Shown: positions 16,130-25,242 of the stretch, in pieces
How positions within the stretch are numbered: position 1 is the first letter of the stretch
Layout of the letters: each line of letters opens with the position of its first letter
Notes under the pieces: model-generated
What the model was told of the DNA's origin: nothing
Database searches by the model: none
What the model saw: only the letters and a program-made list of their open reading frames with translations
Origin: Myxosarcina sp. GI1
GTDB taxonomy: Bacteria; Cyanobacteriota; Cyanobacteriia; Cyanobacteriales; Xenococcaceae
DNA length: 64,000 nt
Assembly (NCBI RefSeq): GCF_000756305.1
Contig: NZ_JRFE01000024.1
Span: 293,621 to 357,620, forward strand
Reading direction: 5' to 3'
Program-made: the position numbers and the translations under genes

Positions 16130-17776
16130 ATGTTTGCTCTTACCAAAAACACTTCTCGCCAGAGAGAAATTGCTGAAGTAGTATTTCGTAACGGTTGGGA
16201 CTATGCGCGGAGGCTGTTAACTGGCAATAATGCTGACGAGCCTCGTTTACCTTCTCCTGAAGTGCTGCGAAATATCTTAATTGAGTTAGGACCTGTATAT
16301 GTCAAACTCGGACAGTTACTTTCTACTCGTCCCGATATTTTACCAGGACGCTATGTAGATAAGCTAACCGACCTACAGGCAAATGTTCCTCCCGCACCTT
16401 GGATTGAGGTAGAAAATCTCATCCGACAGCAGCTATCTCAACCGATAGAAGCAGTATTTGCATCTATCGATCGCGAACCAGTAGCGGCAGCTTCCATCGG
16501 GCAGGTATATCGCGCTACTTTGGTAGGCGGACAACAAGTAGCAATCAAAGTTCAGCGTCCTGGGATCGAAACAGTAGTAGATCGCGATATTTCTTTGATT
16601 AAAAGTCTGGCAGAGTTGGTTTCTTTTACCGAATTTGGTAAAGATTTTGATATTGTCGCTCTAGCTAACGAATTTACCGATGCAATTAAGAAAGAGTTGA
16701 ATTTTACTACTGAAGCCGAACATACAGAACAGTTAAGACGCATTTTGTCAGAGAGCAACTGGTTTGATGCCAGCCAGATCATCGTTCCCAAAGTCTATTT
16801 CGATCTAACTACGCCAAAGTTGATGACCCTCGAATGGCTAGAGGGAAAGCCTATTTTACAAGCTAAAATAACGCCGACAGAGAAAAAAGACGAAGCGACC
16901 AGACGGGACGAAATTACCACGCTTTTGTTTCGGGCTTTCTTCAAGCAAATTTATATCGATGGTTTTTTTCATGCCGATCCCCATCCAGGAAATGTTTTTT
17001 ATTTAGAGGATGGACGGGTAGCAATACTCGACTGTGGGATGATTGGCAGATTAGATCCCCGTACCCAACAGATTTTAACCGAAATGCTGCTGGCGATCGT
17101 AGATTTGGATGCCAAAAGATGTAGCCAGTTGACTTTAGAATTAGCCGAAGGCGGACAGCCAGTTAGTTTAGAACGCTTGAGCAATGATTACGATCGCATG
17201 TTGCGTAAATATTATAATCGCAGCATATCGCAAATAAATTTTAGCCAGGCTTTCTATGAAGTTTTGCAGGTATCGCGCAACAACAAAATTCGCCTGCCCA
17301 GCAATATGGGTTTGTATGCCAAAACTCTAGCCAACTTAGAAGGTTTAGCTCGTGGCTTCGATCCAGAGGTTAACTTTCTCGATCAGATTAAACCTTTAAT
17401 GGTAGATTTATTCCGCCGTCAGCTGTTTGGCGAGCGTCCTTTGGAAACCTTACTGCGTATTGGTTTAGATCTTAAAAGCCTGTCTTTGCGATCGCCCAGG
17501 CAAGTAGAATTATTATTAGACCGTTTATCTTCAGAAACACTCAAATGGAATCTAAAAATTCGCGAAATCGATTTGCTGTCTTTAAGTATTGAAGATTCGG
17601 CTAACCGACTTTCTTTTAGTATTTTAGTTGGCTCATTAATTATGGGCGCAGCAATTATTTCTACTGGTTCGGCGACGACTCAAGTATCGATTGTCAGCAA
17701 TGTTTTGTTTGCCGCAGCGAGTTTGTTGGGTTTGTGGTTAGTGTTTAGTATTTTGCGATCGGGAAGGTTGAGATAG
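16130..17776 (+). CDS. UbiB/ABC1/ADCK atypical kinase
   Basis: Atypical protein-kinase-like ATPase of 548 residues, implicated in quinone or lipid metabolism (plastoquinone/tocopherol in phototrophs). The UbiB signature KxGQ is present as PVYVKLGQLLSTRPDILP. The A-rich ATP loop is AAASIGQVYRA, with catalytic motifs GFFHADPHPGN and AILDCGMIGRLD. Two C-terminal transmembrane segments (about 500-545: LSFSILVGSLIMGAAIIST and VSNVLFAAASLLGLWLVFSIL) anchor it. It starts immediately at the stop of the deaminase gene, so the two form an operon, but a functional link is not evident. Confidence 0.93.
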   Translation: MFALTKNTSRQREIAEVVFRNGWDYARRLLTGNNADEPRLPSPEVLRNILIELGPVYVKLGQLLSTRPDILPGRYVDKLTDLQANVPPAPWIEVENLIRQQLSQPIEAVFASIDREPVAAASIGQVYRATLVGGQQVAIKVQRPGIETVVDRDISLIKSLAELVSFTEFGKDFDIVALANEFTDAIKKELNFTTEAEHTEQLRRILSESNWFDASQIIVPKVYFDLTTPKLMTLEWLEGKPILQAKITPTEKKDEATRRDEITTLLFRAFFKQIYIDGFFHADPHPGNVFYLEDGRVAILDCGMIGRLDPRTQQILTEMLLAIVDLDAKRCSQLTLELAEGGQPVSLERLSNDYDRMLRKYYNRSISQINFSQAFYEVLQVSRNNKIRLPSNMGLYAKTLANLEGLARGFDPEVNFLDQIKPLMVDLFRRQLFGERPLETLLRIGLDLKSLSLRSPRQVELLLDRLSSETLKWNLKIREIDLLSLSIEDSANRLSFSILVGSLIMGAAIISTGSATTQVSIVSNVLFAAASLLGLWLVFSILRSGRLR

Positions 17777-18179
17777 AAGACTTTTGGGGTCAGGTGGCAG
17801 GGAAAATCCAGCTTCAAAATTAGCTTGCATTTCAGCGATATTATCACCCCAATGCAAGCACATAGCTTGTTAATAGTATCGAGTTCTCTTTGACTCATAG
17901 TTTTCTTAGTTCGGTCGCGGATTAAACTCTAACCATCGACCAACTAATTTACCATCGAGTTTTTGGCAACTAGCTATATTTGAAGTTATCCATATTGTTC
18001 TCAAATAACCGATGTTTGCTTCAATGCTTAACTGTAACGCTAGAAACTTCTAGAGATTAAAGAAGCCATAAGTCCGAAGGCATACGCTTCGCAATCGCAC
18101 CAGTTTCAAACGTTTTAAACGCAGCAATCGGGTAAAATAACTTAAATAAACAATATTCTTAAAGAGGAAATCCCATCCC
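17777..18179. other. Intergenic region with a possible decayed minus-strand gene
   Basis: 403 bp without an intact gene. On the minus strand, a frame starting MSQRELDTINKLCA (ATG near 17898) is followed, after a +1 shift, by HWGDNIAEMQANFEAGFSLP and PDPKSLLS. This looks protein-like and unlike random sequence. I do not recognise it. A small hairpin-rich stretch (cgaaggcatacgcttcg, about 18078-18094) and the petL leader fill the rest. A pseudogene is only a suggestion. Confidence 0.25.
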
Positions 18180-18275
18180 ATGACTGCCGTAATCTATTTC
18201 ACGACTATCTTGCTTCTGTATACAGGTATTGCTCTCGGACTATATTTCGGTCTACGTAAATTTAATATTATTTAA
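18180..18275 (+). CDS. petL: Cytochrome b6-f complex subunit PetL
   Basis: 31-residue single-span membrane protein, MTAVIYFTTILLLYTGIALG followed by LYFGLRKFNII. Its length, single hydrophobic helix, GIxxGLxFGLR turn and final basic-hydrophobic tail match PetL, a small peripheral subunit that stabilises the dimeric cytochrome b6-f complex in thylakoid membranes. A good ribosome site (aaagagga) lies 9-16 nt upstream of the ATG. The gene is monocistronic; other pet genes are not in the window. Confidence 0.8.
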   Translation: MTAVIYFTTILLLYTGIALGLYFGLRKFNII

Positions 18276-18468
18276 CTACTGCACTTACTTAGTATTGAGT
18301 TGGGTTAGATTAGCCGATCGACCCAGCTTTTGAGTAATTTAATCGTTCGATTACTGTCTTGCAAGGCACAATAGTATAAGTATAAAAAGCATAATTGACA
18401 ACAGAGCCAATGGTTCAAACCCTATAAAGTTGTTGATATTGGTTAACTTAACTAAAGAGAGGCTAGTT

Positions 18469-19257
18469 TTGGACGAGTCATATCAAGATTACATCAATCG
18501 GGTAGCTAGGCTAACTCTTCCAGCTACTTGTTCGTTACAGCTGGAGACTATTCAGCAGTCACCCAAATTTGTTGAGGGCAAGGCTACTTCTTTTCCTGGC
18601 TACAGTATTATCACCCCTCCAGGTCAAGAAGATGGTGCTAATGAAAGTTTTTACCGACAAATAGAAATCTTACAGCAACAATTATCGTTATCTTTAGAAT
18701 CAAATTTGTTTGTTCCCCTGCCGCCCGATAGTTTTCACGTCACAATAGCAGATTTAATTTGGGAAAATAATTATCTTCAAGCGGTAGCAGAAAATGCTGA
18801 TTTTGAATCGCAGTTAAGAAAACAGGTTGAGTTTAGTTTTCAACAATATAAAGACTCAACCTCAGTAAAAACTTCTTCTCAGTGGCAGTTATGGGGAGTT
18901 GCAATTCGCCCTCGCGCAATTATGGCTTGTTTGGTACCTAAAGACCGCGATAGCTACCAGCAAATAATTGACTTACGTAGTTCCCTGTATCAAAACTCTG
19001 GTTTAATTGGATTGGGAATCGAACAACAATACGATTTTACCGCCCATGTTACTTTAGGCTATTTTGACAAGATTCCCACAAGTTTCAATCGTAGCCAACT
19101 GTGTATAATTCTGTCCCAGATGAACGATCGCCTGTTAGATAAGATCGAGCCATCAATTTTTGACATCAAACGGATAGAGCTACGTAAATTCGATACTATG
19201 ATAGATTACTATCGCGAGTCTGATTGGGCAGCAGTTACCATGAACGGTAAACCTTAA
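18469..19257 (+). CDS. DUF1868 protein of the 2H phosphoesterase superfamily
   Basis: Protein of about 263 residues with two H-x-T motifs, FHVTIADL and AHVTLGYF. These are the catalytic pair of 2H phosphoesterases (2'-5' RNA ligase/cyclic phosphodiesterase fold). I choose the TTG at 18469 (gagagg six nt upstream), giving LDESYQDYINRVARLTLP, the usual beginning of the family. An in-frame TTG 39 bp upstream is also possible. The substrate is unknown; cyclic phosphates on RNA or nucleotides are plausible from the superfamily. The cobH gene follows 27 bp downstream, probably in the same transcript. Confidence 0.78.
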   Translation: MDESYQDYINRVARLTLPATCSLQLETIQQSPKFVEGKATSFPGYSIITPPGQEDGANESFYRQIEILQQQLSLSLESNLFVPLPPDSFHVTIADLIWENNYLQAVAENADFESQLRKQVEFSFQQYKDSTSVKTSSQWQLWGVAIRPRAIMACLVPKDRDSYQQIIDLRSSLYQNSGLIGLGIEQQYDFTAHVTLGYFDKIPTSFNRSQLCIILSQMNDRLLDKIEPSIFDIKRIELRKFDTMIDYYRESDWAAVTMNGKP

Positions 19258-19284
19258 ACTAAATAGTTAGCAGCAAAAAAACGG

Positions 19285-19914
19285 TTGAGATTATCTAAAA
19301 ACACCTTAAACCATCCCATACTAGAACAAAGTTTTGCCATTATCGATCGCGAAATTGGCAAACACAATCTCAACCCGCAAGAATATGCGATCGCTAGGCG
19401 GGTAATTCATGCTACGGCAGATTTTGAATTTCTCAATTTACTAAAATTCAGTCACGGAGCGATCGCCTCTGGTATTGAGGCTATTTCTGGGCAAGCACCG
19501 ATTGTTACCGATGTAACAATGGTAAAACAGGGAATACAGACTTTGGTTAGCAAGACTTTTAATAATCCGATTGTTAGCGCGATCGAACTAGCACCTACTG
19601 CGATCGCCGGTCGAACTCGAACCGAAACTGGTTTACTCAAATGTTGGCAAGAGTATCCCCAAGCTATTTATATTATTGGTAACGCACCTACGGCTCTATT
19701 AGCTTTGTGCGAACAATTATCTAACTTACAAACCGTACCGCCACTAATTATTGGCGTACCTGTAGGCTTTGTATCTGTAATAGAGTCCAAACGTACCTTA
19801 GCCGAACTAAAAGTTCCTCAGATTCTTACTACAGGTAGAAAAGGCGGTTCTGCCGTTGCTGCTTCCATCCTTAATGCCTTAGTGATTTTAGCTACTGAAA
19901 CCTTTAAAGGATAA
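19285..19914 (+). CDS. cobH: Precorrin-8X methylmutase
   Basis: Enzyme of corrin (vitamin B12) synthesis that moves the C11 methyl group to C12, forming hydrogenobyrinate (CbiC in the cobalt-early pathway). It has 209 residues. The catalytic histidine lies in ARRVIHATADFEF. Other family motifs are GRTRTETGLL, IIGNAPTALL, PPLIIGVPVGFVSVIESK and GRKGGSAVAASILNAL. The only usual start codon between the in-frame stop at 19264 and the conserved region is the TTG at 19285, so weak initiation is likely. It follows the 2H phosphoesterase by 27 bp. Other cob genes are absent from the window. Confidence 0.93.
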   Translation: MRLSKNTLNHPILEQSFAIIDREIGKHNLNPQEYAIARRVIHATADFEFLNLLKFSHGAIASGIEAISGQAPIVTDVTMVKQGIQTLVSKTFNNPIVSAIELAPTAIAGRTRTETGLLKCWQEYPQAIYIIGNAPTALLALCEQLSNLQTVPPLIIGVPVGFVSVIESKRTLAELKVPQILTTGRKGGSAVAASILNALVILATETFKG

Positions 19915-20089
19915 ATAATAGAGCTTACTTATCCTTTGGCATTGAGTAAAAGCACTAGAACAAAACTATGCGTCTAGGCATTGTAAGCAATACCGCGATA
20001 TTTAAGAATGGCTGCTTTGGCATTGACGGTAAAAGAGAATAATGGAGTAGAAGCAGGACAAAATTAAATCAACAGCAAAACAATTTAGT

Positions 20090-22612
20090 TTAAAAAATGC
20101 TGTTAAATACTTCGTTTTGAGCAAGACTCTTAAAATAGGGATCGCTTTGAGCTTGTTGGCGATATTTAGCATCAAGAGCGATCGCCTGCTTTAAATTATC
20201 TACTGCCTCTGAGGCTCTATCTAAAGCAGCGTAACAGATTGCTTTGTTGTAGTAAGCTACGGCATAATCAGAACGGATTTTTAAGGCGCGATCGCAACTG
20301 GCTATAGCTTCTTCATATTGCTGTTGCTCGATTAAAATTCTGGCTTTATAGTTCCAAGGCTTGATTAATTGGGGATTTAACTCTACCGCTTTATCAAAAG
20401 AAGCCAGCGCATCTTCATAGCGTTCTAGCATCTCTAAAGCCATACCGCGATTCATCCAGGCTACAGCACTATCTGGCTGGATTTGTACTGCCCGATCGAA
20501 AGATTGGAAAGCTGGTTCGTGTTTAAGCAACATACCTAATGCTACCCCCCGATCTACCCAAGCCTGATAGTATTCGGGATCGCTCGCTACTGCTCGATCG
20601 TAACTGGCGATCGCCTCCTGGTAGCGTTTCATTCGACTTAAGGTAATACCGCGATTGCACCAAGCTTCTGGTAAATTTGGTTCGATTCTACCTGCTTTGT
20701 TAAAAGCAGAAATTGCTCCTTCATATCTTTGTAACTCTCTCAAGGCAATACCGCGCTGATTCCAGGCAGTGTAGCTGTCTGGCTTGAGTTCTAAAGCGCG
20801 ATCGAATAGGGCGATCGCTTCTTGATATTCATTTTGCTCTAATAGCTGGTTTCCTTGTTGAATAAACTCATCGGGATCGACAAATAGTTGAGGATGATTT
20901 TGTTGCAGTCGTTCTAATGGTTCACTCAAAGTTTGTAAGTTTTGTTGGATTTCTGTTAGGGCAGAGGCAGCAATATCCTGGGGATTAATCTCGGCTAAAT
21001 CTGCCAGAATTTTTTCTTTTTGAGTTTGAGCATCGGAGTATAGTTGCGAAAACTGCTTGGTATTGTCGGTTTGTAACGTTTCCAAATTTCGCGCTATCGA
21101 TTCTTGCTGCTGTTGTATTTGCGATCGCGCTGCCGTAAATTGTTCTTTCAGTTCGGTTTGCAATTTTCCTAAATTCTTTAGTATTTCCTCTTTTCGAGCC
21201 TTAATTTCCGAGTCTTCTCGATTCAGGCGATCGCTAAATTGCCTTTCTTGTTGCTGTAAATTGGCTAAACTCCGGTCGATCTGGCGAGTGATTTGGGATT
21301 GTGAATTTGATAGTTTAGCAGCCAGTTCTGTCCCCAAATTTTCGAGATTTTTGGTTGCGGCTTCTTGCTGTTGACGAACTTTTTGTTCGCTACTAATTTG
21401 TAGTTCGGAAAGTTGTCGGGCAAATTTAGATTCTAATTGATTGAGACTTTCTACGAGAGTATCTTTTTGTTGACGTGCTGTTGCTTGCAGTTTTGATAAT
21501 TGATTGGTAAATTCCGTTTTTGAACTTTGTAGATTTATCCGAAACTGCTGCTTTTGTTCCTGCAAATCGGTTTGTAGTTTGGTAAGCTGAGGTGCTAATT
21601 GAGAACTAAACTGTTTGAGTTTTTGTGCTAGTTCATCTTTTTGCTGTCTTGCCGATAATTGCAGTTTGGATAACTGTTCTGTAAAAGTAGTTTGTGCTTG
21701 CTGTAGCTCTTGTAAGATAGTAGCTTGCTGTTGACGAACTTCTGTTTGCAAATCGGCAAGTTGAGGCGCGAACTCAGAGGCTTGACTAGTCAGGTTCTCA
21801 AGAATAGAATTTTGTTTTTCCTCAGCTGCCTTTTGAAACTGCATGAGTCGTTCGGCAAACTCACTGGCTGATGTTTCTAAATCCCGAACTAATGTTTGTT
21901 GTTTTTCTTTAACCTCTGCCTGAATCAAATCGAGCTTGGGAGAAAATTCGGAACTCAAGTTGGCTAAGTTTTGCAGCAGCAGATCTCTTTGTTCTTCAGT
22001 ATGGGTTTGTAATTCTTTTAACTGGCGATCGCTTTCAGTTTCTAGCTGTGCTAGTGTTTGACGATAAGAGCCAAGTTCGCCGTCGATAGTTGTTAATCCC
22101 TGTTGATGAGTTTCAGAGAATTTTGCGAGTAGTTCTGAAATAGCTTCTCGTTCTTGATTTAGTTCTTGGTGAAAATTTTCTACCTCGCCTTCCAACCGAG
22201 TATTAGTTTGACGAGCATTTTCTAAAATCTGTTGTAAATCTTTAGTAACGCCGTTGAGTTGAGTCTTAGCGGCATCTAGTTCCTCAAGATTGGTACTAAC
22301 AAGATGTGCCACCTCTCTAATTACTGCTCTTCGCAACAGCCATAAAGATATAATCGCTCCTGTTAACAATAACGCTAAAGTAACTAAAATAATTAGATTA
22401 AATTGAGCTATGGTTCGGCTAAAAAAGCGGTCGGCTTCAGCTTCTATTTGTTCTCTAGTTGGACTGTTTGGTGGTAGTTGTTCTACTTGCGATGTTTGTG
22501 CTATTGCAGTGTCGGGAGTGATAGTCCAACCTATAGGTAATAGTAAGGTTAGCAAAATCAGACTATTCTGCGATCGCCAGAGCGAAAATTTGGGATATTT
22601 ATTACTCATCAC
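20090..22612 (-). CDS. Membrane-anchored coiled-coil protein with 29-residue repeats and C-terminal TPRs
   Basis: 840-residue protein of unknown function. A signal-like segment (SLILLTLLLPIGWTITPDTAIAQ, about 17-39) and a transmembrane helix (about 71-93, LIILVTLALLLTGAIISLWLL) anchor it. Residues about 100-545 are helical. From residue 194 to 545 they form 12 units with a 29-residue period, one of which has 33, plus a degenerate unit at 165. The consensus is FxxQLxxLQxxxxxQQxxLxxxLxxxxSE. Residues about 583-790 hold about seven TPRs (YQEAIALFDRALELKPDSYTAW...), and the C-terminus is DPYFKSLAQNEVFNSIF. A scaffold role at the membrane is inference. It is monocistronic, with a divergent peroxiredoxin gene about 315 bp away. 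Confidence 0.85.
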   Translation of the reverse strand: MMSNKYPKFSLWRSQNSLILLTLLLPIGWTITPDTAIAQTSQVEQLPPNSPTREQIEAEADRFFSRTIAQFNLIILVTLALLLTGAIISLWLLRRAVIREVAHLVSTNLEELDAAKTQLNGVTKDLQQILENARQTNTRLEGEVENFHQELNQEREAISELLAKFSETHQQGLTTIDGELGSYRQTLAQLETESDRQLKELQTHTEEQRDLLLQNLANLSSEFSPKLDLIQAEVKEKQQTLVRDLETSASEFAERLMQFQKAAEEKQNSILENLTSQASEFAPQLADLQTEVRQQQATILQELQQAQTTFTEQLSKLQLSARQQKDELAQKLKQFSSQLAPQLTKLQTDLQEQKQQFRINLQSSKTEFTNQLSKLQATARQQKDTLVESLNQLESKFARQLSELQISSEQKVRQQQEAATKNLENLGTELAAKLSNSQSQITRQIDRSLANLQQQERQFSDRLNREDSEIKARKEEILKNLGKLQTELKEQFTAARSQIQQQQESIARNLETLQTDNTKQFSQLYSDAQTQKEKILADLAEINPQDIAASALTEIQQNLQTLSEPLERLQQNHPQLFVDPDEFIQQGNQLLEQNEYQEAIALFDRALELKPDSYTAWNQRGIALRELQRYEGAISAFNKAGRIEPNLPEAWCNRGITLSRMKRYQEAIASYDRAVASDPEYYQAWVDRGVALGMLLKHEPAFQSFDRAVQIQPDSAVAWMNRGMALEMLERYEDALASFDKAVELNPQLIKPWNYKARILIEQQQYEEAIASCDRALKIRSDYAVAYYNKAICYAALDRASEAVDNLKQAIALDAKYRQQAQSDPYFKSLAQNEVFNSIF
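20978..22120 (-). repeat. Array of thirteen 29-residue (87-bp) helical repeats
   Basis: Unit starts are at residues 165, 194, 223, 252, 281, 310, 339, 368, 397 (33 aa), 430, 459, 488 and 517. Position 1 is Phe or Leu, position 5 is mostly Leu, and positions 16-21 carry Gln/Lys then Leu/Ile. The period of 29 equals 11+11+7, not a pure heptad register. Confidence 0.85.
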
Positions 22613-22927
22613 AACTACCTCTGTCTATTAATGACATTATTCCAGTATTTACTTCAGGGTAAACAAAATCGCTCTTTCTTTTAGAGTAATATTCTAGTTT
22701 TTGTCTTCCTCGTTATTGTCTGGTATATTTATTGATCTGCTCGACTTGAAAACAAAGTTAAGTAGATAAAATCATTAGTAGAAGCTAAATTTTAAATTTT
22801 ACTGCATCTGTTAAGTATTTTAAATTGCTATATCGGGTTAATAGAAGAATTAAGCCCATAGGCTAGCAACATAGTTTTGTGGGAAAATAAAAGACTGCTT
22901 CTCAAATATTAATGGAGGAAACTAATT
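22613..22927. other. Divergent promoter region between the TPR gene and peroxiredoxin
   Basis: 315 bp, AT-rich and without an open frame of note. It holds the start regions of two divergent genes. A strong ribosome site (aatggaggaa) lies just before the peroxiredoxin ATG. No clear operator was found. Confidence 0.4.
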
Positions 22928-23566
22928 ATGGTTCAACTTAGATTAGGCGATACAGTACCTGATTTTACTCAAGCTTCCAGTATGGGAGATATCTCATTTC
23001 ACGAATGGGCGGGAGATAGCTGGGTAGTTCTGTTCTCTCACCCGGCAGATTACACTCCAGTTTGCACCACCGAATTGGGTGAAGTAGCAAAATTAAAATC
23101 TGAATTTGACAAGCGTAATGTCAAAGTAATTGCCCTAAGCGTTGACGATACCGACTCTCATCAAGGCTGGATTAACGATATTAACGAAACCCAAACTACT
23201 AACGTTAACTATCCGATTTTGGCTGATTCGGATAAAAAAGTGTCAGATTTATATGACATGATTCATCCTAATGCTAATGCTAAGGTAACGGTTCGTACCG
23301 TTTTTGTAATCGATCCTCAAAAGAAACTGCGTCTAACACTAACTTATCCTCCTAGTACGGGGCGTAATTTTGATGAAGTTTTGCGCGTAATTGATTCTTT
23401 GCAGCTAACTGATAACTATCAGGTGGCTACTCCTGCTAACTGGGAAGAAGGAGAAGATGTAGTTGTCGCCCCCACTATTCCTACCGAGGAAGCCAAACAA
23501 AAATTTCCCAAAGGTGTTACTGAAATTAAACCTTATCTACGGATGACTCCCCAACCAGACAAGTAA
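22928..23566 (+). CDS. 1-Cys peroxiredoxin (Prx6 type)
   Basis: Thiol peroxidase of 212 residues that reduces hydrogen and alkyl peroxides. The peroxidatic cysteine is Cys46 in HPADYTPVCTTELGEV. It is the only cysteine in the protein, so there is no resolving cysteine, as in the 1-Cys class. The long C-terminal Prx6 domain (VATPANWEEGEDVVVAPTIP ... YLRMTPQPDK) is complete. The strong Shine-Dalgarno (ggaggaa) suggests high expression. A hairpin terminator follows at 23616. The enzyme is cytosolic, and its reductant is unknown. Confidence 0.95.
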   Translation: MVQLRLGDTVPDFTQASSMGDISFHEWAGDSWVVLFSHPADYTPVCTTELGEVAKLKSEFDKRNVKVIALSVDDTDSHQGWINDINETQTTNVNYPILADSDKKVSDLYDMIHPNANAKVTVRTVFVIDPQKKLRLTLTYPPSTGRNFDEVLRVIDSLQLTDNYQVATPANWEEGEDVVVAPTIPTEEAKQKFPKGVTEIKPYLRMTPQPDK

Positions 23567-23615
23567 CTTTGTTTGTCTGTCAGCAAAAAAAGCGGACAGA
23601 ATAAATAAGCAATTG

Positions 23616-23645
23616 GGGTGGGTATTACCTACCCTTTGCTTTTTG
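23616..23645 (+). terminator. Rho-independent terminator after peroxiredoxin
   Basis: gggtgggt (23616-23623), loop att, acctaccc (23627-23634), followed by a T-rich tract (tttgcttttt). The stem is 8 bp with one G-T pair, 50 bp after the stop codon. Confidence 0.75.
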
Positions 23646-23769
23646 GTATTGTTATACAGTATGCGAGCATACATATTATATTTCGATCTTAGCCACACTC
23701 AGTCTCTCGCCCTAGTAACCGATCGCCAAATTCAGGTAATCTGAAAATTAAGTAGTTAAATTTTTAGAT

Positions 23770-24744
23770 ATGGATATTAAAAACGGTTTTGTTGCCACAG
23801 TAGGTAACACGCCTCTGATTCGCCTCAATAGCTTTAGTGAAGAGACGGGATGCGAAATTCTCGGTAAAGCTGAATTTCTCAATCCAGGCGGTTCGGTAAA
23901 AGACCGTGCGGCATTGTTTATTATTGAAGATGCCGAAGCCAAAGGATTGTTAAAGCCTGGAGGGACTGTAGTCGAAGGAACTGCTGGTAATACTGGAATT
24001 GGTTTGGCGCATATTTGTAATGCTAAGGGTTATAAGTGTCTGATTATTATTCCCGAAACTCAATCTCAAGAAAAGATTGACATGCTCAGAACTTTAGGGG
24101 CTGAGGTGCGTTTAGTACCTGCCGTACCTTATAAAAATCCCGATAATTACGTCAAAGTATCGGGGCGTTTGGCAGCAGAAATGGAAAATGCTATTTGGGC
24201 AAACCAGTTTGATAATTTAGCCAATCGTCAGGCGCATTATGAAACTACGGGCAAAGAAATCTGGCAGCAAACCGATGGACAAATAGATGCTTGGGTAGCA
24301 GCAACGGGAACGGGGGGGACTTATGCAGGCGTATCTTTGTTTCTCAAAGAAAAAAATCCCGATATACGCTGCGTGGTAGCCGATCCTATGGGTAGTGGTC
24401 TTTATAGCTATGTCAAAACAGGAGAAATTAATAGCGAAGGTAAATCGATTACCGAAGGCATTGGCAATAGCAGAATTACCGCTAACATGGAAAATGTACC
24501 CATTGATGATGCTATTCAAATAGATGATAAAGAATGTATTCGCGTTCTCTATCAGCTATTACAAAAAGACGGATTATTTATGGGCGGTTCGGTTGGTATT
24601 AACGTCGGCGCAGCAGTAGCCCTGGCTAAAGAAATGGGTCCTGGTCATACTATTGTTACAGTTCTCTGTGATGGTGGAGGGCGATATCAATCTCGCATTT
24701 ATAATCCTCAATGGCTAGCAGAAAAGGGTTTGTCGCTAGATTGA
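23770..24744 (+). CDS. cysK: Cysteine synthase (O-acetylserine sulfhydrylase)
   Basis: PLP enzyme making cysteine from O-acetylserine and sulfide, 324 residues. The PLP lysine is K44 in NPGGSVKDRAA. The substrate loop is EGTAGNTGIGLA, where Thr-Ala replaces the usual Thr-Ser of E. coli CysK, and the phosphate-binding loop is AATGTGGTYAG. The C-terminal GGSVGINVGAAV and LCDGGGRYQSRIYNPQW are of the type called cysteine synthase A in cyanobacteria. The gene for a thioredoxin-like 2Fe-2S protein follows after 10 bp, almost certainly in the same operon. Confidence 0.93.
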   Translation: MDIKNGFVATVGNTPLIRLNSFSEETGCEILGKAEFLNPGGSVKDRAALFIIEDAEAKGLLKPGGTVVEGTAGNTGIGLAHICNAKGYKCLIIIPETQSQEKIDMLRTLGAEVRLVPAVPYKNPDNYVKVSGRLAAEMENAIWANQFDNLANRQAHYETTGKEIWQQTDGQIDAWVAATGTGGTYAGVSLFLKEKNPDIRCVVADPMGSGLYSYVKTGEINSEGKSITEGIGNSRITANMENVPIDDAIQIDDKECIRVLYQLLQKDGLFMGGSVGINVGAAVALAKEMGPGHTIVTVLCDGGGRYQSRIYNPQWLAEKGLSLD

Positions 24745-24754
24745 GTATAAATTT

Positions 24755-25051
24755 ATGAATAAATCGCCAAAGCGAGTGGTAATTTGCTTGGGGCGAAGCT
24801 GTCGCAAGTATAATTCTCAAAAAGTTTTAGCTGCTTTCAAACAGAATCAAGATTTATTAGCAGAAATAGAATTAGATACTGTTAAATGTTTGGGACAATG
24901 CGGCAATGGTCCGATGGTTTCGATCGAGCCAGATGGAGTTTGGTACTCTCAGGTTAGACCGAAAGAAGTTCCGCTAGTTATCGAACAGCATTTAATCGGT
25001 CAATCTCCAGTAAGAGAAATGCTGTATCCTAAATTTCATTCAAAAAAGTAG
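24755..25051 (+). CDS. Thioredoxin-like 2Fe-2S ferredoxin
   Basis: 98-residue protein with the four-cysteine pattern of thioredoxin-fold (Shethna/NuoE-type) 2Fe-2S ferredoxins: VVICLGRSCRKYNS (Cys11, Cys16) and DTVKCLGQCGNGPMVSI (Cys45, Cys49). The PKRVVICLG opening and GPMVSIEPDGVWYSQVRPKEV stretch support the fold. It lies 10 bp downstream of cysK. The operon suggests electron transfer or Fe-S delivery linked to sulfur assimilation, but the partner is unknown. Confidence 0.88.
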   Translation: MNKSPKRVVICLGRSCRKYNSQKVLAAFKQNQDLLAEIELDTVKCLGQCGNGPMVSIEPDGVWYSQVRPKEVPLVIEQHLIGQSPVREMLYPKFHSKK

Positions 25052-25242
25052 ATGATTTTAAAAGTCAAAAGCTAATTTAATTAAAAATTTTGTCTGAGTA
25101 TATTTGAAGAAGAATAAACTTTTATCTGTTATTACGTAACCTTAATTCTAGTTAAGTAATATTAGCGATGCTATATCTAAAGTCTATCGTTTACTTTTAA
25201 AAAGGTATAAACAATTAGACTTTATTCACAAACAAAGATTTT

